Of a stretch of 64,000 nt of DNA, positions 47,107-57,494 are shown in pieces. Origin of the DNA: Blasia pusilla (Eukaryota; Marchantiophyta; Marchantiopsida; Blasiales). The position numbers and the translations under genes are program-made. Location: NCBI GenBank assembly GCA_050084515.1, contig CM114271.1:27900001-27964000 (forward strand), written 5' to 3'. The notes under the pieces are model-generated. The model did no database searches, was not told the origin of the DNA, and saw nothing but the letters and a program-made list of their open reading frames with translations. Within the stretch, counting starts at the first letter, position 1, and every line of letters starts with the position of its first letter.

Positions 47107-48380
47107 GTGATCGAGCAACGGCTAGGAGAGATGGTGACCTTAGCAGCATTTTGTAGTGCCATCACTTGGCCTAGTGATTTGATTGAGGGACATATCTATG
47201 CAGAGGATACTCCCATTCTTGACATTTCTATGGAGAGGAGTGTCATGGTAGCCGCATCAGTTTGTGGAGGAGAGGTGCCGCTTTGGGGCTCTACTGCGGA
47301 GCTTCGACGCTTAGCCACTGAGCATGTGCAGACCGCGTGGAGCGAGATATTTGCATTAGAATGTGATAGGTTAGAGGAACCCCAGGTAGGTAGGAGTGCT
47401 ACTAAGACCCCTTTGGACACCACCCCGATTGTGTGGTGCATCCTTGAGAAGGGTATTCGGATGTTGGATCTCTTTGGAGGGATCACCACTGTGTTAGCTG
47501 CTGTTTTGCACTCAAGAGTGTGTGTGCAGCAATATCTGTATGTGGAGATTGATGATGTTGCAAGGCGCGCTTTACTTCACCATGTGGCACTTTTACGCCT
47601 CTTTTTTCCCGACTTGTTGTCTACGTCCGCCATTAAGGCTAGAGTTCCCTACCTAGGGACATTTCATTGTTGGGGGCGCAGGACTTGGATCGGGTAGGGA
47701 CCATAAACTTGGTCATTGCTGGTTGGCCATGTCAGGGCCAATCGAGTGATGGACAAGGTAGCGGGTTAGCTGACACTCGCTCTAGGTTGTTTTGTGAAAT
47801 GATGCGGATCTTGCGACATTTACAAGAGCATCAGTCTCGTTCTCCAGCATATATTTTGGAGAATGTGACAATTTTGGGCAATTCGAGGTCCCACGTGGTG
47901 ACAAGTGCACATCAAGTGCGCGCAAGGATCGGCCCGGTAGTGTTGTTAGATGCAACGAGTGTGGGTTCACGAGCACATCGCCCATGTCTTTGGTGGACCA
48001 ACTTGGTACCACATGAGATATTGCGGAGGGTTTATGCGAGAGTGGAGCATCCCTTCGATTTGTTGGTAGATTCTATATTGGATCCAGGCCATCGATCACA
48101 GGCAGTGAGGCATGATGATCGACCGCCGTGGACTATGGTCAACAAGATTGGCATGCCACGAGCCGCCTTTCCCACATTGGTGAGTTTTTCCTATGCATTC
48201 AAGGAGGCCGGACTTGGCTTGGTTTGGGATGACCATGTACAGAGGTTGGTGGAGCCCAACGCCGATGAGCGAGAGCAAGCGATGGGATTCCCCATAGGAG
48301 TGACGGTAGTACCGTCACTATCCGAGACATCACGACGTCATGTCTTGGGTCAGGCGATGGACCTGAACTGCTTGACATAG
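47107..48380 (+). pseudogene. C5 cytosine DNA methyltransferase within pol, copy B
   Basis: Frame one (47107-47697) has a linker and motif I (RMLDLFGGITTVL at about 47455-47493), followed by the motif II acidic residue (YLYVEIDDVARR). One frameshift near 47680 leads into frame two (47667-48380) with motif IV (LVIAGWPCQGQS, catalytic Cys at about 47730), motif VI (YILENV, 47850-47867), motif VIII (SRAHRPCLWWTNL), motif IX (EREQAMGFP) and motif X (SRRHVLGQAMDLN). The order is unpermuted, unlike plant DRM enzymes. SRAHR and the LGQ ending remind me of DNMT3. The domain would transfer methyl from S-adenosylmethionine to cytosine. It lies between protease and RT, as in copy C, so it is part of the element. 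Only the frameshift breaks it. Confidence 0.85.
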
Positions 48381-48689
48381 ATTTTCAGCTTAGGAGTTGT
48401 TGAGCAGCGTCATTTGAGGATGCGACAGATCATAATTTTTGCATTGGTGAGCCCCATGCCTACCGAGATGGTTGAGGCAATGGCTGGGGGCGAGACCCGA
48501 GGAGATCGACACACCACGGGTGATCGAGAGAGACAACCTTGGATGTTTTGCAGATACGCCAAGAGATGATAGCCACAACATCGAGCGTGGTTCCGGGAAC
48601 TGCACGTGGAGATGGGAGTTCTATTGTTTAAGATAGGGTTGCACCATAGCAACCATCGACATCTACGCCGGAGAGTCCTATCGTAGTCA

Positions 48690-49662
48690 CGATGGAGACT
48701 TGGAAGCCAGATACGGACCCTAAGTTGACGGGAGGAGAGCGGCGTCGGATACACCAATTCCTTAGGAGTTATAGGAGCTGTTTTGCATTTAGTATGCATG
48801 ATTTGGATACATTGAAGGGTCCAGGGATCCGCATTGAGTTGTCGAGTGACACGCCAATCTTCCGACGACCCTACACAAACAATGACATGGAGAGGGCTCT
48901 GATTTAGAGTAGGAGCCAAGACTTGGTTGGAGCAGGACTAGTGGAGATGTTGCATGGAGAGTATGCATCTGCCATTGTCATGCCCGACAAGAAGGATGTG
49001 CATGGCAACTAGACGGATAGGCGAATGTGTGGAGATTACCGACCTATAAATTGGCAAACAAAGTCCGATATGTATGCCATGCCCACCCTTGAGGAGATCT
49101 TCGATGCAATTGGGCATGCAAAGGTCTTTAGTTCATTGGATTTGCGAGCCGGATACCTATCAGATTGGAGGACAGGCAGAAGAGGGCATTTTGGGGCATC
49201 AATCCTCATGGGAAGGATTGTTTGTACCAGTGGTCGTTCTTACCATTCGGGTTAAAGAACGCCCCGGCTGAGTTTCAGAGGGTCATGGATAGGATCTTGG
49301 TAGGTCTGGATTTTGCTAGGTGTTATATTGATGACATCATAGTCATTAGCGCTACGGTTGAGGAGCATGAGCGACATCTAGAGGAGGTATTTCGACAATT
49401 GCAGTTATATGGGCTAAAGCTATATCCAGGCAAGTGCAAGTTCTTCTACGACCAGATTGAGTACTTGGGTCATACAATATACCCTGGGGGCCTTGGTGTG
49501 CAACAGACAAAGGTAGAGGCTATTTCACGCATTCCACGCCCTACAGATGTGAGTCGAGTTCGTGCATTCATGGGATTGCCGAACTTCTATCGACGGTACC
49601 TCAAGGGTTTCAGTTCAATTGCGAAGCCGCTAACCTTGATGACCAAGGTGGATCAGGAGTGA
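48690..49662 (+). pseudogene. Reverse transcriptase of copy B
   Basis: Ty3-type RT. The start is open at 48692-48907 (LTGGERRRIHQFLRSYRSCF, PGIRIELSSDTPIFRRPY). Then MCGDYRPINWQTKSD, FDAIGHAKVFSSLDLRAGY, a small gap causing a frame change near 49165, INPHGKDCLYQWSFLPFG, LKNAPAEFQRVMDRIL, CYIDDIIVIS (catalytic YIDD at about 49324-49335), KCKFFYDQIEYLGHTIYPGG and FMGLPNFYRRYLKGFSSIAK. In-frame stops occur at 48906-48908, about 49010 and after VDQE (49660). 48381-48689 carries the linker to the methyltransferase. Confidence 0.85.
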
Positions 49663-49965
49663 TACTCGGGGGATGAGCAAGAGAGAGCATTTCAGATGCT
49701 TAAGGACATATTGACGTCCGTACGCATATTGAGGAGACCGATCAGGGGTCGTCCTTTCTAGTTGCATACAAATTGGAGCATGTTGGGGCATCGAGCCATG
49801 CTCACCTAGCATGATGATGATGGTAGAGAGTTTGTGGTGGCTTATGCTAGTCACTCGAACAATGCTGCAGAGGCGAAGTATAGCTTGTATGAGGATGAGT
49901 GCTTGGCTGCAGTGTGGGCTGTCGCACATTTCAGATGTTATCTATTCGGCAATCCCTTTACCATG
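49663..49965 (+). pseudogene. RNase H start of copy B, truncated
   Basis: Continues the RT with AFQMLKDILTSVRILRRPI, then REFVVAYASHSNNAAEAKYS and EDECLAAVWAVAHFRCYLF, ending at NPFT where the sequence leaves the family. Two TAGs interrupt it. 49966-50059 is a junction with CA-rich simple sequence. Confidence 0.7.
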
Positions 49966-50619
49966 TTGTGCGCATACACATTGCTACACAACATACATCG
50001 TTGTCATCGAACACACACACAAACACACACAATCCCATGCTAACTCATGGCATCCATAGACAGAGGCGAGAAGTACCAAATATCTCCAAAATAATAAGAT
50101 CCAATCTCTCTCACAACACCATAGTTCTCACATATGTCCACTCTCACATGTCTGTCTCAATGTCAAACCAAACCCACTCTCCTAATGAGAGGCTTGGGTT
50201 ACACACACAAGGCAAGACCATAGCTCTGCCGCCTCATGCTAAGAGGTTCAACAAAGAGAGAATGAGCTCTCAAGCTCTCTCTCTTGGAGGTATACCCCCT
50301 TCCCTCTCCCAAGCCCTCTCAACGATAACATATGCTCGTAGGTCATCTCCTTGGCTCTTGACCTGCTGTAGCGGGTCAAGGGCCACTTCCCAAAGTGGAA
50401 ATTCAACTATCCCCAATATGGAAACTTACCCCAAATAGTAAGTTTTCTATATGGCTCCAAATAAGCCGAAACGAAGGGGAAACCTGCTCTCTCAGCTTTC
50501 CCAGGGCCTCAACAGGTCATCCTCGACCTCTTGGGCATGTCCTCCACTACTCGTGCAGACGCTTTGCTAGATCCCACCGATCTATCTTAATCCGAATCAA
50601 AATCTACCTAGTATCTCCT

Positions 50620-50770
50620 CTATATACATCTGAGACACATCCATCGTCCCCGAGGAATCCTAGTAAGAGGTGGCGTCAAACATGCCATATGCCAACCTCT
50701 CAAACATCCATCATAGACTAGCATCGTGGCCGCACCATGAGTAGAACCACACAACATACAACGCAAGCCT
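50620..50770 (-). pseudogene. PHD finger at integrase C-terminus, copy D
   Basis: The frame 50946-50620 runs from the integrase tail (VWKDHVRNCAPCHLPN) into LRCMLCGSTHGAATMLV, YDGCLRGWHMACLTPPL, and RGRWMCLRC followed by Ile and the stop. This is a textbook Cys4-His-Cys3 PHD spacing (CxxC, DGC, WHxxC, WxCxxC) and ends where the element's pol ends. The third zinc ligand is Tyr here but Cys in the second copy (58563-58712). PHD fingers bind the H3 tail, often by K4 methylation state. In chromoviruses a chromodomain occupies the same place; a PHD finger there is unusual in my knowledge. Confidence 0.8.
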
Positions 50771-51157
50771 GCAGGAACTACTGTTGAGCTTGGATCTGCT
50801 GTACCATCAATGTTAGGAAGATGACATGGCGCACAATTACGCACATGGTCCTTCCATACCATACCATTGCGTCTCTCCAGGAAGAGAACACCGGATGGCA
50901 AAACGTCGCGCACTCTCAAGATAGTGCACCCTGCAGTCACATCCAACGTCGTCGGTGCCGTCTGCTACAAGTAGACATAATCTCCCTGATGAAACCTCCA
51001 AATAGTTGGTCGATAATCACCACCCGAATAGTCGCATACCTCAACGTATCCCGATGTTGCGCAATCGCCAAGTTCTCGAACGCAATGGGCATCACTCTCC
51101 AAAATAACTCCGCCCTTTGAGAACATGCTCGCATACATACATCTGGGTCATCAAGGT
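50771..51157 (-). pseudogene. Integrase C-terminal region, copy D
   Basis: ACSQRAELFWRVMPIAFENL, then AIAQHRDTLRYATIR as in copies A and C, followed by a frame change and a tail with VLFLERRNGMVWKDHV leading into the PHD. Interrupted at 51157 by the nested element. Confidence 0.75.
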
Positions 51158-52153
51158 TGTCGCGCCCCTACTCTCCTTGAACGTCAATCTTTAGTGTTGC
51201 GGAAGCGTGCGTTCAGTAGGTCACGAACTCATCGCCGATCTGCACCCAAACACGCACTCTCGTTAGTCGGGTTTGGCCAACCGGTGTTCCAACCCACCGA
51301 GTCCTAAACTCGGCGTCTCATCAAGCTCAACCTTCCTTAGTTCCTAGCTCCCAACACATGGCAAGTCCTTCAAGACTTGGACGGACTTCTGGTTAGTCCA
51401 GGGGATCTCAAACGGCACTTGCACGCCTAGCGATCCCAACTGTTCAACGGTCCTCGTGTGAGTTCCGAACCGAGACCCAAGTAATTGAGTCGTGGCGTGA
51501 AATCCAAGAGGGATGTCTAAAATCGACTCAATGGACTTGGTGCAGGTTTTCCAACCCAACGCCCAAACTCGCGTTCCGTTCCATGCCCTTGAGCGCCCAT
51601 GGCGCCCAAAGTGGGGTTTGGGTTCCAAGCACTCTCGGAGACCTTCCCCTTACTAGTACTTCTGGGGTTCTCCAATAACCCCTCCCCTTTGGGAAAAGAG
51701 GTTCGGGCCCTTCATTGTGGCCCTCAACCCGACACCACTTACAGTCGTTTTGGGTTGTATCTCGGCCGCTGCTTATGCGTTTGCAGCGATCTTTAGTGCG
51801 TTTTGACCGGCTCTCCATAAGCTTTCCAACGCATCCTTATTTGCTCCAAACGCATCTTGGTACTAAAAGTTATGGCTAGAAATACAGTCAGAAACTCTCA
51901 AACGCAAGTGGCGTTCCAAATCCGGATCTTTCCTTTGGCAACCCACTTCCTAGACTCGACTTCTTTCAAGTCTCATTCGCGTTTGGTCCAGGTTTTTGAG
52001 TTGCGACCATCACATCTGAAACGCGACTTTCGCTCGCGTCTCGTCTCTTGTCTCCTCTTTGAGACAACTCCAACGCAAGAAACCATCTTAGCGTGAGTCC
52101 GCTAATGTTCCGATGTTCCGCTTGGCACTTGTTTGGTCATGAGGGTCGCGACA
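51158..52153 (-). repeat. 3' LTR of the nested chromovirus
   Basis: 996 bp, TGTCGCG...CGCGACA, nearly identical to 57495-58496. The outer flank gives AAGGT of the target duplication. Confidence 0.95.
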
Positions 52154-52167
52154 CTCACCCCTCTTTT
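52154..52167 (-). other. Polypurine tract
   Basis: On the minus strand AAAAGAGGGGTGAG lies directly before the 3' LTR, the position where plus-strand DNA synthesis is primed. Confidence 0.8.
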
Positions 52168-52844
52168 AGAGTTTGATGCCCTCATCAACGCAAACCTTTA
52201 TTATGTCAAGTCTCCTGGGCAGCCTACCCCTTGACATTGAATTGCGTTCTGGTGGCTAACCCGCAATTCCTCTTAGTCTTTAGTTGTCGCTTTGCCCCAC
52301 TTAGAATTATTAGCCTCTCATCTTCGATAAGCCTGGACTAGTTCCAAGGAACTAACCTATCAAATAAGCTAACTAAGTGTGCAACCTTAGACTCTTTCGA
52401 CTCATTACTGTAAACATCACACCTGTTTACCTGGTCCACAAATCGTACTACTATTGGGTCGCTCTCGTATTCGACTTAGGCGCGTCACTAAGTTTACTTA
52501 TGTGGCCACAAGTAAGATCACCCCAAGCCCCAAGACAGACTTCATCTGCCCCGCCGACGCTAGGGCGAGCCCGAGTGTAATCCAACACAAGGTCCTGTTC
52601 TAGGTGCTTATCCACATACGAGCTCTCACCTCAAATACTCCTTGTCTGTCTTCTTGTCGTACATTCTAAGTCTATGATGAACGACTCATAGCCATGCACT
52701 ACCACATACAAATTGCAATCAACACTGGTATCGAATCTCCAAATCCATACACTCCTTTATTGCAACACTAGCATATTCTAGTTACAACGGCCTTCGGCCC
52801 AAGATTCCAGTGATTACAAGTCATGTCTCTAGCTTCTCCTCATA
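52168..52844. other. 3' untranslated region of the nested chromovirus
   Basis: Between the chromodomain frame and the polypurine tract. Short ORFs only; nothing recognised. Confidence 0.5.
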
Positions 52845-53270
52845 CTAACGTATGTGCTTCGCTTGTGTTCGCTTGAAGTCACACAACAACTCTTGCGCGT
52901 GTTCCAAATCCGCCTCCGCAATCCAAGTCGCCTCCTTCACATGGTAGCCCTTCCATTTTACCAAGTATTCATACTTGTTGGCCCGACGCCTCGAACGTAA
53001 GATGGTCTCCACCTCGAACTCCGGCTCCTCATTTACGATGACCAGGTGCGGTCTCACCACCTGTCTCCGCTCGAAACGTCCATTATCTTGAAGGTATTTC
53101 TTCAATAATGACACATGAAAGGTTGGGTGAATCTTGAACTCGTCCGGCAGCCTCAACGTATACACATCCTCAAACGGGTTTGCCACAATCACATACGGTC
53201 CAGCATACTTGGCAGACAACTTAGTAGACAACTCTTTCGGAAGAGTGAGATTCTTCACACTCAACCACAC
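52845..53270 (-). CDS. Integrase tail with chromodomain
   Basis: An open frame of 141 codons. LTLPKELSTKLSAKYAGPYV and HPTFHVSLLKKYLQDN are the integrase GPY/F-type tail. The chromodomain follows: FEVETILRSRRRANKYEYLV, KWKGYHVKEATWIAEADLEH. The aromatic residues that form the methyl-lysine cage in chromodomains appear to be kept (F in FEVE, W in VKWKGY, W in EATW). Such domains steer chromovirus integration to heterochromatin (family knowledge). In this copy the stretch is open but its upstream pol is broken. Confidence 0.85.
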   Translation of the reverse strand: MWLSVKNLTLPKELSTKLSAKYAGPYVIVANPFEDVYTLRLPDEFKIHPTFHVSLLKKYLQDNGRFERRQVVRPHLVIVNEEPEFEVETILRSRRRANKYEYLVKWKGYHVKEATWIAEADLEHAQELLCDFKRTQAKHIR

Positions 53271-54180
53271 TTGTTCTCCGACTTGAATCGATTTTGGCGC
53301 CGACTCTTGTTAGCATGCTTCACGTACCTCATTTGAGCCTTTGCAAGACTTAGCCTCGCGCTCACTTCTCGTTCTCGCATCTCTACCAACAAACTTTCTA
53401 CCGCCGCTTGTCGTGTTCGTGCCAATGTAGTACCCTTCGAAGGGCTAGATCAAGAGGCCCTTCGGCTCTCGTCCATTTGCCAGGAGAAACGGAGATTCTC
53501 CTATTGCGAATGCTTGGTCGAGTTGTAGCAAAGATTCCGCCATGCTCGACCACTTGACCCAATCGCGTTGATCAAGACGACATAATTCCTCAAATCTTGA
53601 TTCACGATAGAGTTTACCTTTTCGATCTGTCCATCCGTCGTGGGTGGAAAGCCGTCATGAAACTCAGCTTGGTCTTAAACCTTCAACAAGTGCTTCGAAA
53701 AGCATGGTAAACTTTGGATCCCGATCTGAAACAATGCTCCTCGGCAAACCATGAGCACGCCACCACTATCGAGGAATAGTTCGCGTCAGATACGCCGTTC
53801 ATGGAATCCACCGTCGGCACGAATCTCACCAACTTGCTAAACCGATCAACAATCACAAGTATAGCGTTGTATCCCAGATTCGGAAGACTCGTGATAAAAT
53901 CCATACTCACACTTTGCAAGGGTCCTTCGGGATCGGCAAGGGATGCAACAAGCCCTGTTTCTTATCATAAGAGACTCTATTCGCTAAGGAGTCACATGGT
54001 CTTCACATATTGAGCAACATCCTCCTTCATAATGGGCCAAAAGAACCGCCGACAGAACACCTAGCGAGATTTCTCTCCTTTATGTCCGCCAAGGGCCCGT
54101 CGTGACATTCCGCTAACACCTTGGTTCGATTCCCGCCTTGCCCTACATAGATCCTACTCTGTTTGAACCTTAGTAAACCG
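53271..54180 (-). pseudogene. Integrase core of the nested chromovirus
   Basis: The zinc-finger region reads AECHDGPLGGHKGEK and FCRRFFWPIMKEDVAQYVKT with a stop. Then GLLHPLPIP and, open at 53919-53683, QSVSMDFITSLPNLGYNAIL, VIVDRFSKLVRFVPTVDS (first catalytic Asp). The remaining core to 53271 is fragmented by frameshifts. Confidence 0.75.
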
Positions 54181-54351
54181 TGCCTCAAACTTATGTTGGC
54201 CACCTTCTCAACCCCGCTTCAACTTCCTCGGTATTCCCTCGCTTGAGCATCCTTCATATATCCTTCACGAATCCTTCTCTCCGGATGTGTTTCCTTAGGG
54301 AACATTGCTCTCAAAACTGTGTCGTCGATGGCATGTGTTCCTCCTTGCGAC

Positions 54352-54791
54352 TTAACGATCTGGAATCACATTATCTTTACCTGGCTTGTGGATCAACTCT
54401 ACATCCATCAGCAAGGTATCATGCCACCATGATTGTTTTGGTGTCACTCGATCCTCGGTCTCAAAATACTTGAGTGATATATTATCGGTGAATACTCGAG
54501 TCTGTGGAGCCCTAGATAATGCCGCCACTTCCTCAAGCAATGTACCACCGCATGAACAACTCTTTTCGTGAGTAGGCCATCTCCTTTCAGATCGCTAAGC
54601 TTCTTGCTCTCATATGCCACCGGTCTTCCTTCTTGCACCAACATTCCTGCAACCGCGAAATCACTAGCATCGGTATGCACTTCGAACGGTTTGTCAAACT
54701 TCGGCACCTTTAACACTAATTCCTGCGATAGAATCTGCTTCACTCGGGTTGAATGCCTCATTAACTTCCTGGGTCCAAGTCGTGTTGGCAA
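54352..54791 (-). pseudogene. RNase H of the nested chromovirus
   Basis: KFDKPFEVHTDASDFAVAGM, LVQEGRPVAYESKKLSD, then HCLRKWRHYLG; after a frame change, RVFTDNISLKYFETED and WHDTLLMDVELIHKPGKDN (RNase H/linker of Ty3 elements). One frameshift near 54540. Confidence 0.8.
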
Positions 54792-55856
54792 ACTTTGCCG
54801 TCCAATCCGTGAGAGGTCTCACAATTCCCGAAAAGTTTTTTACATAAGTACGGTAAAATTGCACAGCACCTATGAACCTCCTCATCCCCTTTACAGTGGA
54901 TGGGGGTTCCCACTCGGAAATCGCTTTTACCTTTTCCATGTGTGGACTGACGCCATCTGCACTGACCACGTGACCCAAGAATTTGATCTTACTCAAACCA
55001 AATTCGCTCTTCTCTACATTTGCATACAGCTGATTTGCCCTTAGCTTAGACAAGACCGCTCTCACATGTCGAACGTGCTCCTCTAGTGACTTCGAATAGA
55101 TAAGTATATCATCGATATAGATGATAACATACTCATCCATTTCCTTGTGAAAAATGGAGTTCATCAATGTGGTGAACGTCGGAGGCGCGTTACATAGACC
55201 GAAAGGCATCACTACAAACTCAAAGGAACCGTATCTCGTCCTGCACGCAGTCTTCTCACATCTGCCTCGGCAATCCAAATCTGGTAATATCCTGACTTCA
55301 AGTCAATCCTACTGAAATATCTCGCGCCTGCCAGCCTATCAAAGAGATTATCTATCCTTAGAAGAGGATAATTGTTCCGAACCACCACTTTGTTCAATGC
55401 ATGGTAATCAACACACAGCCTCATCTTTCCATCCTTCTTCTTTACAAAGAGAACAGGTGCTCCATAAGGTGACTTGCTAGTCCTAATGTAACCCTTTTCC
55501 AAGAGCTCACTTAACTGCTTTTTCAACTCAAGAAGTTCCTCCTGATTCAACCTATATGGTGCTTTTGAAGGCGGTTGGGAACCGGGTATGATCTCTATCT
55601 TATGATCTACGGCTCTATGCGGCGGCAATTCAGTCGGAAGCTCATTTGTCAAGACATCCTCAAACTCCTTGACCACTTCCTGGAGTGGTTCTGGGATTCC
55701 CCTTGAAGCAGCGTCCTGATCTCTGCGTATACTGCTTGTAGCCTCCTCCACTTGTCTCATCAAGCAGAGAAATCCATCCTCCAACTCAGTCATGCTCCTC
55801 CTTGTGATCGAGTTCACCAACTCCATCTTCGCTGGAACCTCACGGACCAACCGCAC
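54694..55856 (-). pseudogene. Reverse transcriptase of the nested chromovirus
   Basis: Two overlapping frames. 55856-55212: [77 protein letters not shown]. After a frameshift near 55260, 55245-54694: [40 protein letters not shown] (catalytic YIDD), FGLSKIKFLGHVVSADGVSP, FIGAVQFYRTYVKNFSGI. It is a well-kept Ty3-type RT with a single visible break. Confidence 0.9.
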
Positions 55857-56036
55857 TCAGAATCGTTTGCCTTTTAGCAAGACGCTCAACCTCAATGGTC
55901 GGGCGTCTTAACTCCACCTCATACGCATCTAGGAATGTATTCCCCAAAACTCCGTCAATGCCGTCCATTTATACATCTGTGAAATTCTCCTTCAACTCGA
56001 ATACCCGCATCCCCTCTTGTCAAACCCAAGACCAAA

Positions 56037-56405
56037 TCAGAAGTCCGATGAGACTTGCCTCCTGCAAATCCCACTCGATGGGCTCGTCCGCCTTAGAGGT
56101 AGATGCCCCAGTTCCTTCACGATTCTCGGGCTTAGGAAGGAGTGCGGCACTGTATCCACGAGCAACAACACATCGCGATCAGCAATCTTGGATCTTAGGT
56201 ACACCAAATTGTGCGCCCTCTTGGTGACTTGAAGGGACGTCTCCATATCGCCCGCCAACAGATGCTTAGCAGCAAACGCAATCATACTCCCATTACTAAC
56301 CTTCGGTTTCAAACACCCTTTCGACAGGTGACCCGGTTCGCCATAGTTGTAGCATACGACCTTGCCGTTCCCTGTCTTTGAGTGTTGTCCTCCTTTCGGC
56401 CGCAT
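56037..56405 (-). pseudogene. Zinc knuckle and protease of the nested chromovirus
   Basis: CYNYGEPGHLSKGC is a knuckle whose second Cys has become Tyr. The protease follows: RSKIADRDVLLLVDTVPHSF, where the expected D-S/T-G is D-T-V, so the active site is damaged. 55857-56036 links it to RT with broken frames. Confidence 0.75.
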
Positions 56406-56437
56406 GAAGTTCCACTCGTTTCTTTGCCTGCCGGCAT

Positions 56438-57351
56438 TTACGACTCCTGGTTCGTGTTGGCCCCCACTCCGCCTCTTTTGAACGCCTCCTTATTTTTCGA
56501 CTTCTTCGAAAAAACTTTTGACTCGAAGGGTTTCTGGGTTTGGACCTCATCGTCCCCAATCCGCTCCGCTAGATTCAGAAGGTCCGCACAGGTCTCTGGC
56601 AACGTCGGCATTCGGTAAAGGGCCTTCTCAGCGCTCGGCTTGAGTCCACTAATGAAGATAGCCTTCTTCGCGTGCTCATCCATCTTCGGACTAGAAGTCG
56701 GGCCGCACTAAACTCCCTCACATACGCGCTTAAGGAACCACTCTGCCGCATCCGCACGCATTCCACCGTGTCACGCAACCCTTGGTACTCCGGAGTGAAC
56801 CAATCCCCAATCAACTTCTTGAACTCCTCCCAACTCAGAGGTGACTCACCGCCCAAATATTCCTCTCGTTGAGCGGTCCACCATTGCAGAGCATGATCCT
56901 TAAGGAAAGTAACGGCTACCGTCACCTTGTCCTGCTCAGCAGCCTTCTGCGCCTTGAAGTACAGTTCCAGTTCCGTAAGGAAATCCTTCACTTTCCGCGA
57001 GCGCCCCACTCCAGTAAATGGCGTGGGCAGGTTCGTCTTGCAGAGCTTTTTGCCCGCACTCGGGTTTCGAGTGGCCTCTAACTCCGCAATCCGCTTGCTT
57101 TGCTGGGACATCTGCTCCACCAACACCTTCAACAAGTCCAACGTCTGGCTCGACTCCGTCCTTTCCCCTGAGTTTGGGCCCACTGGCCCCGCGGAAGGAG
57201 TCGCCACTGGGACGTCCTCACGACTGGCGTTCAGCTCTTCGGGAGTCTCCGACTCCTCTATAGCTTCACGGTCCGGCATTGGTTCCTCTCTCGGTTCACG
57301 TCGCTTGATTCGGCGCTTCTTGGGTTGTTCTCCCTCGATCGCCATCTCCAA
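56438..57351 (-). pseudogene. gag of the nested chromovirus
   Basis: Frame 57351-56575: MEMAIEGEQPKKRRIKRREP with a basic start, a linker (SAGPVGPNSGERTESSQ), then the capsid-like domain TPFTGVGRSRKVKDFLTELE, FLKDHALQWWTAQREEYLGG, SWEEFKKLIGDWFTPEYQGL, ECVRMRQSGSLSAYVREFSA. A frameshift near 56700 moves the sense into 56683-56438 (DEHAKKAIFISGLKPSAEKA, CADLLNLAERIGDDE). Typical chromovirus gag. Confidence 0.85.
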
Positions 57352-57480
57352 GCCAACTCACTCAGATCTCCTCCTCGTTTCTTGCGTCCCTCCTTGAGCG
57401 TCCGAGTCTAGCCGCTACCTTGAAATTTCCCAAGCATCCGGCTGATCCCACGACCCCAAGTTGTCGCTCACCAAGGATAA

Positions 57481-57492
57481 GCTCTGATACCA
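57481..57492 (-). other. Primer binding site, initiator Met tRNA type
   Basis: Minus-strand TGGTATCAGAGC, two bases inside the 5' LTR. It is complementary to the 3' end of plant initiator methionine tRNA, the usual Ty3/gypsy primer. Confidence 0.95.
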
Positions 57493-57494
57493 CT

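Larger units (their letters stand above)
42545..49965 (+). mobile_element. Ty3/gypsy copy B with DNA methyltransferase
   Basis: The most complete copy on the plus strand. Order: LTR/leader 42545-44560, gag 44570-45990, protease 46200-47060, cytosine methyltransferase 47107-48380, reverse transcriptase 48690-49660, start of RNase H 49661-49965. It is cut off in RNase H after NPFT (about 49960), where it meets the LTR of a minus-strand copy, so integrase and PHD are absent here. In-frame stops and a frameshift show it is inactive. The methyltransferase lies at the same place in copy C. Confidence 0.85.
50060..51157 (-). mobile_element. Ty3/gypsy copy D: LTR, PHD, integrase end
   Basis: 3' end of a minus-strand copy of the methyltransferase family. 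It has an LTR portion (50060-50578, same shared block as 36995-38475), the PHD finger (50620-50770) and the integrase C-terminus (to 51157). It is interrupted at 51153-51157 by the chromodomain element and resumes at 58497-58549 (integrase codons for LRDVGEM-like sequence). Beyond 58549 it is broken by an inverted PHD segment. 50579-50619 is a short spacer. Confidence 0.75.

Noticed and set aside
49966-50060. CRISPR-like or tandem array in the CACACA stretch
   Set aside because: Just short CA-rich simple sequence at a transposon junction; no regular spacers.
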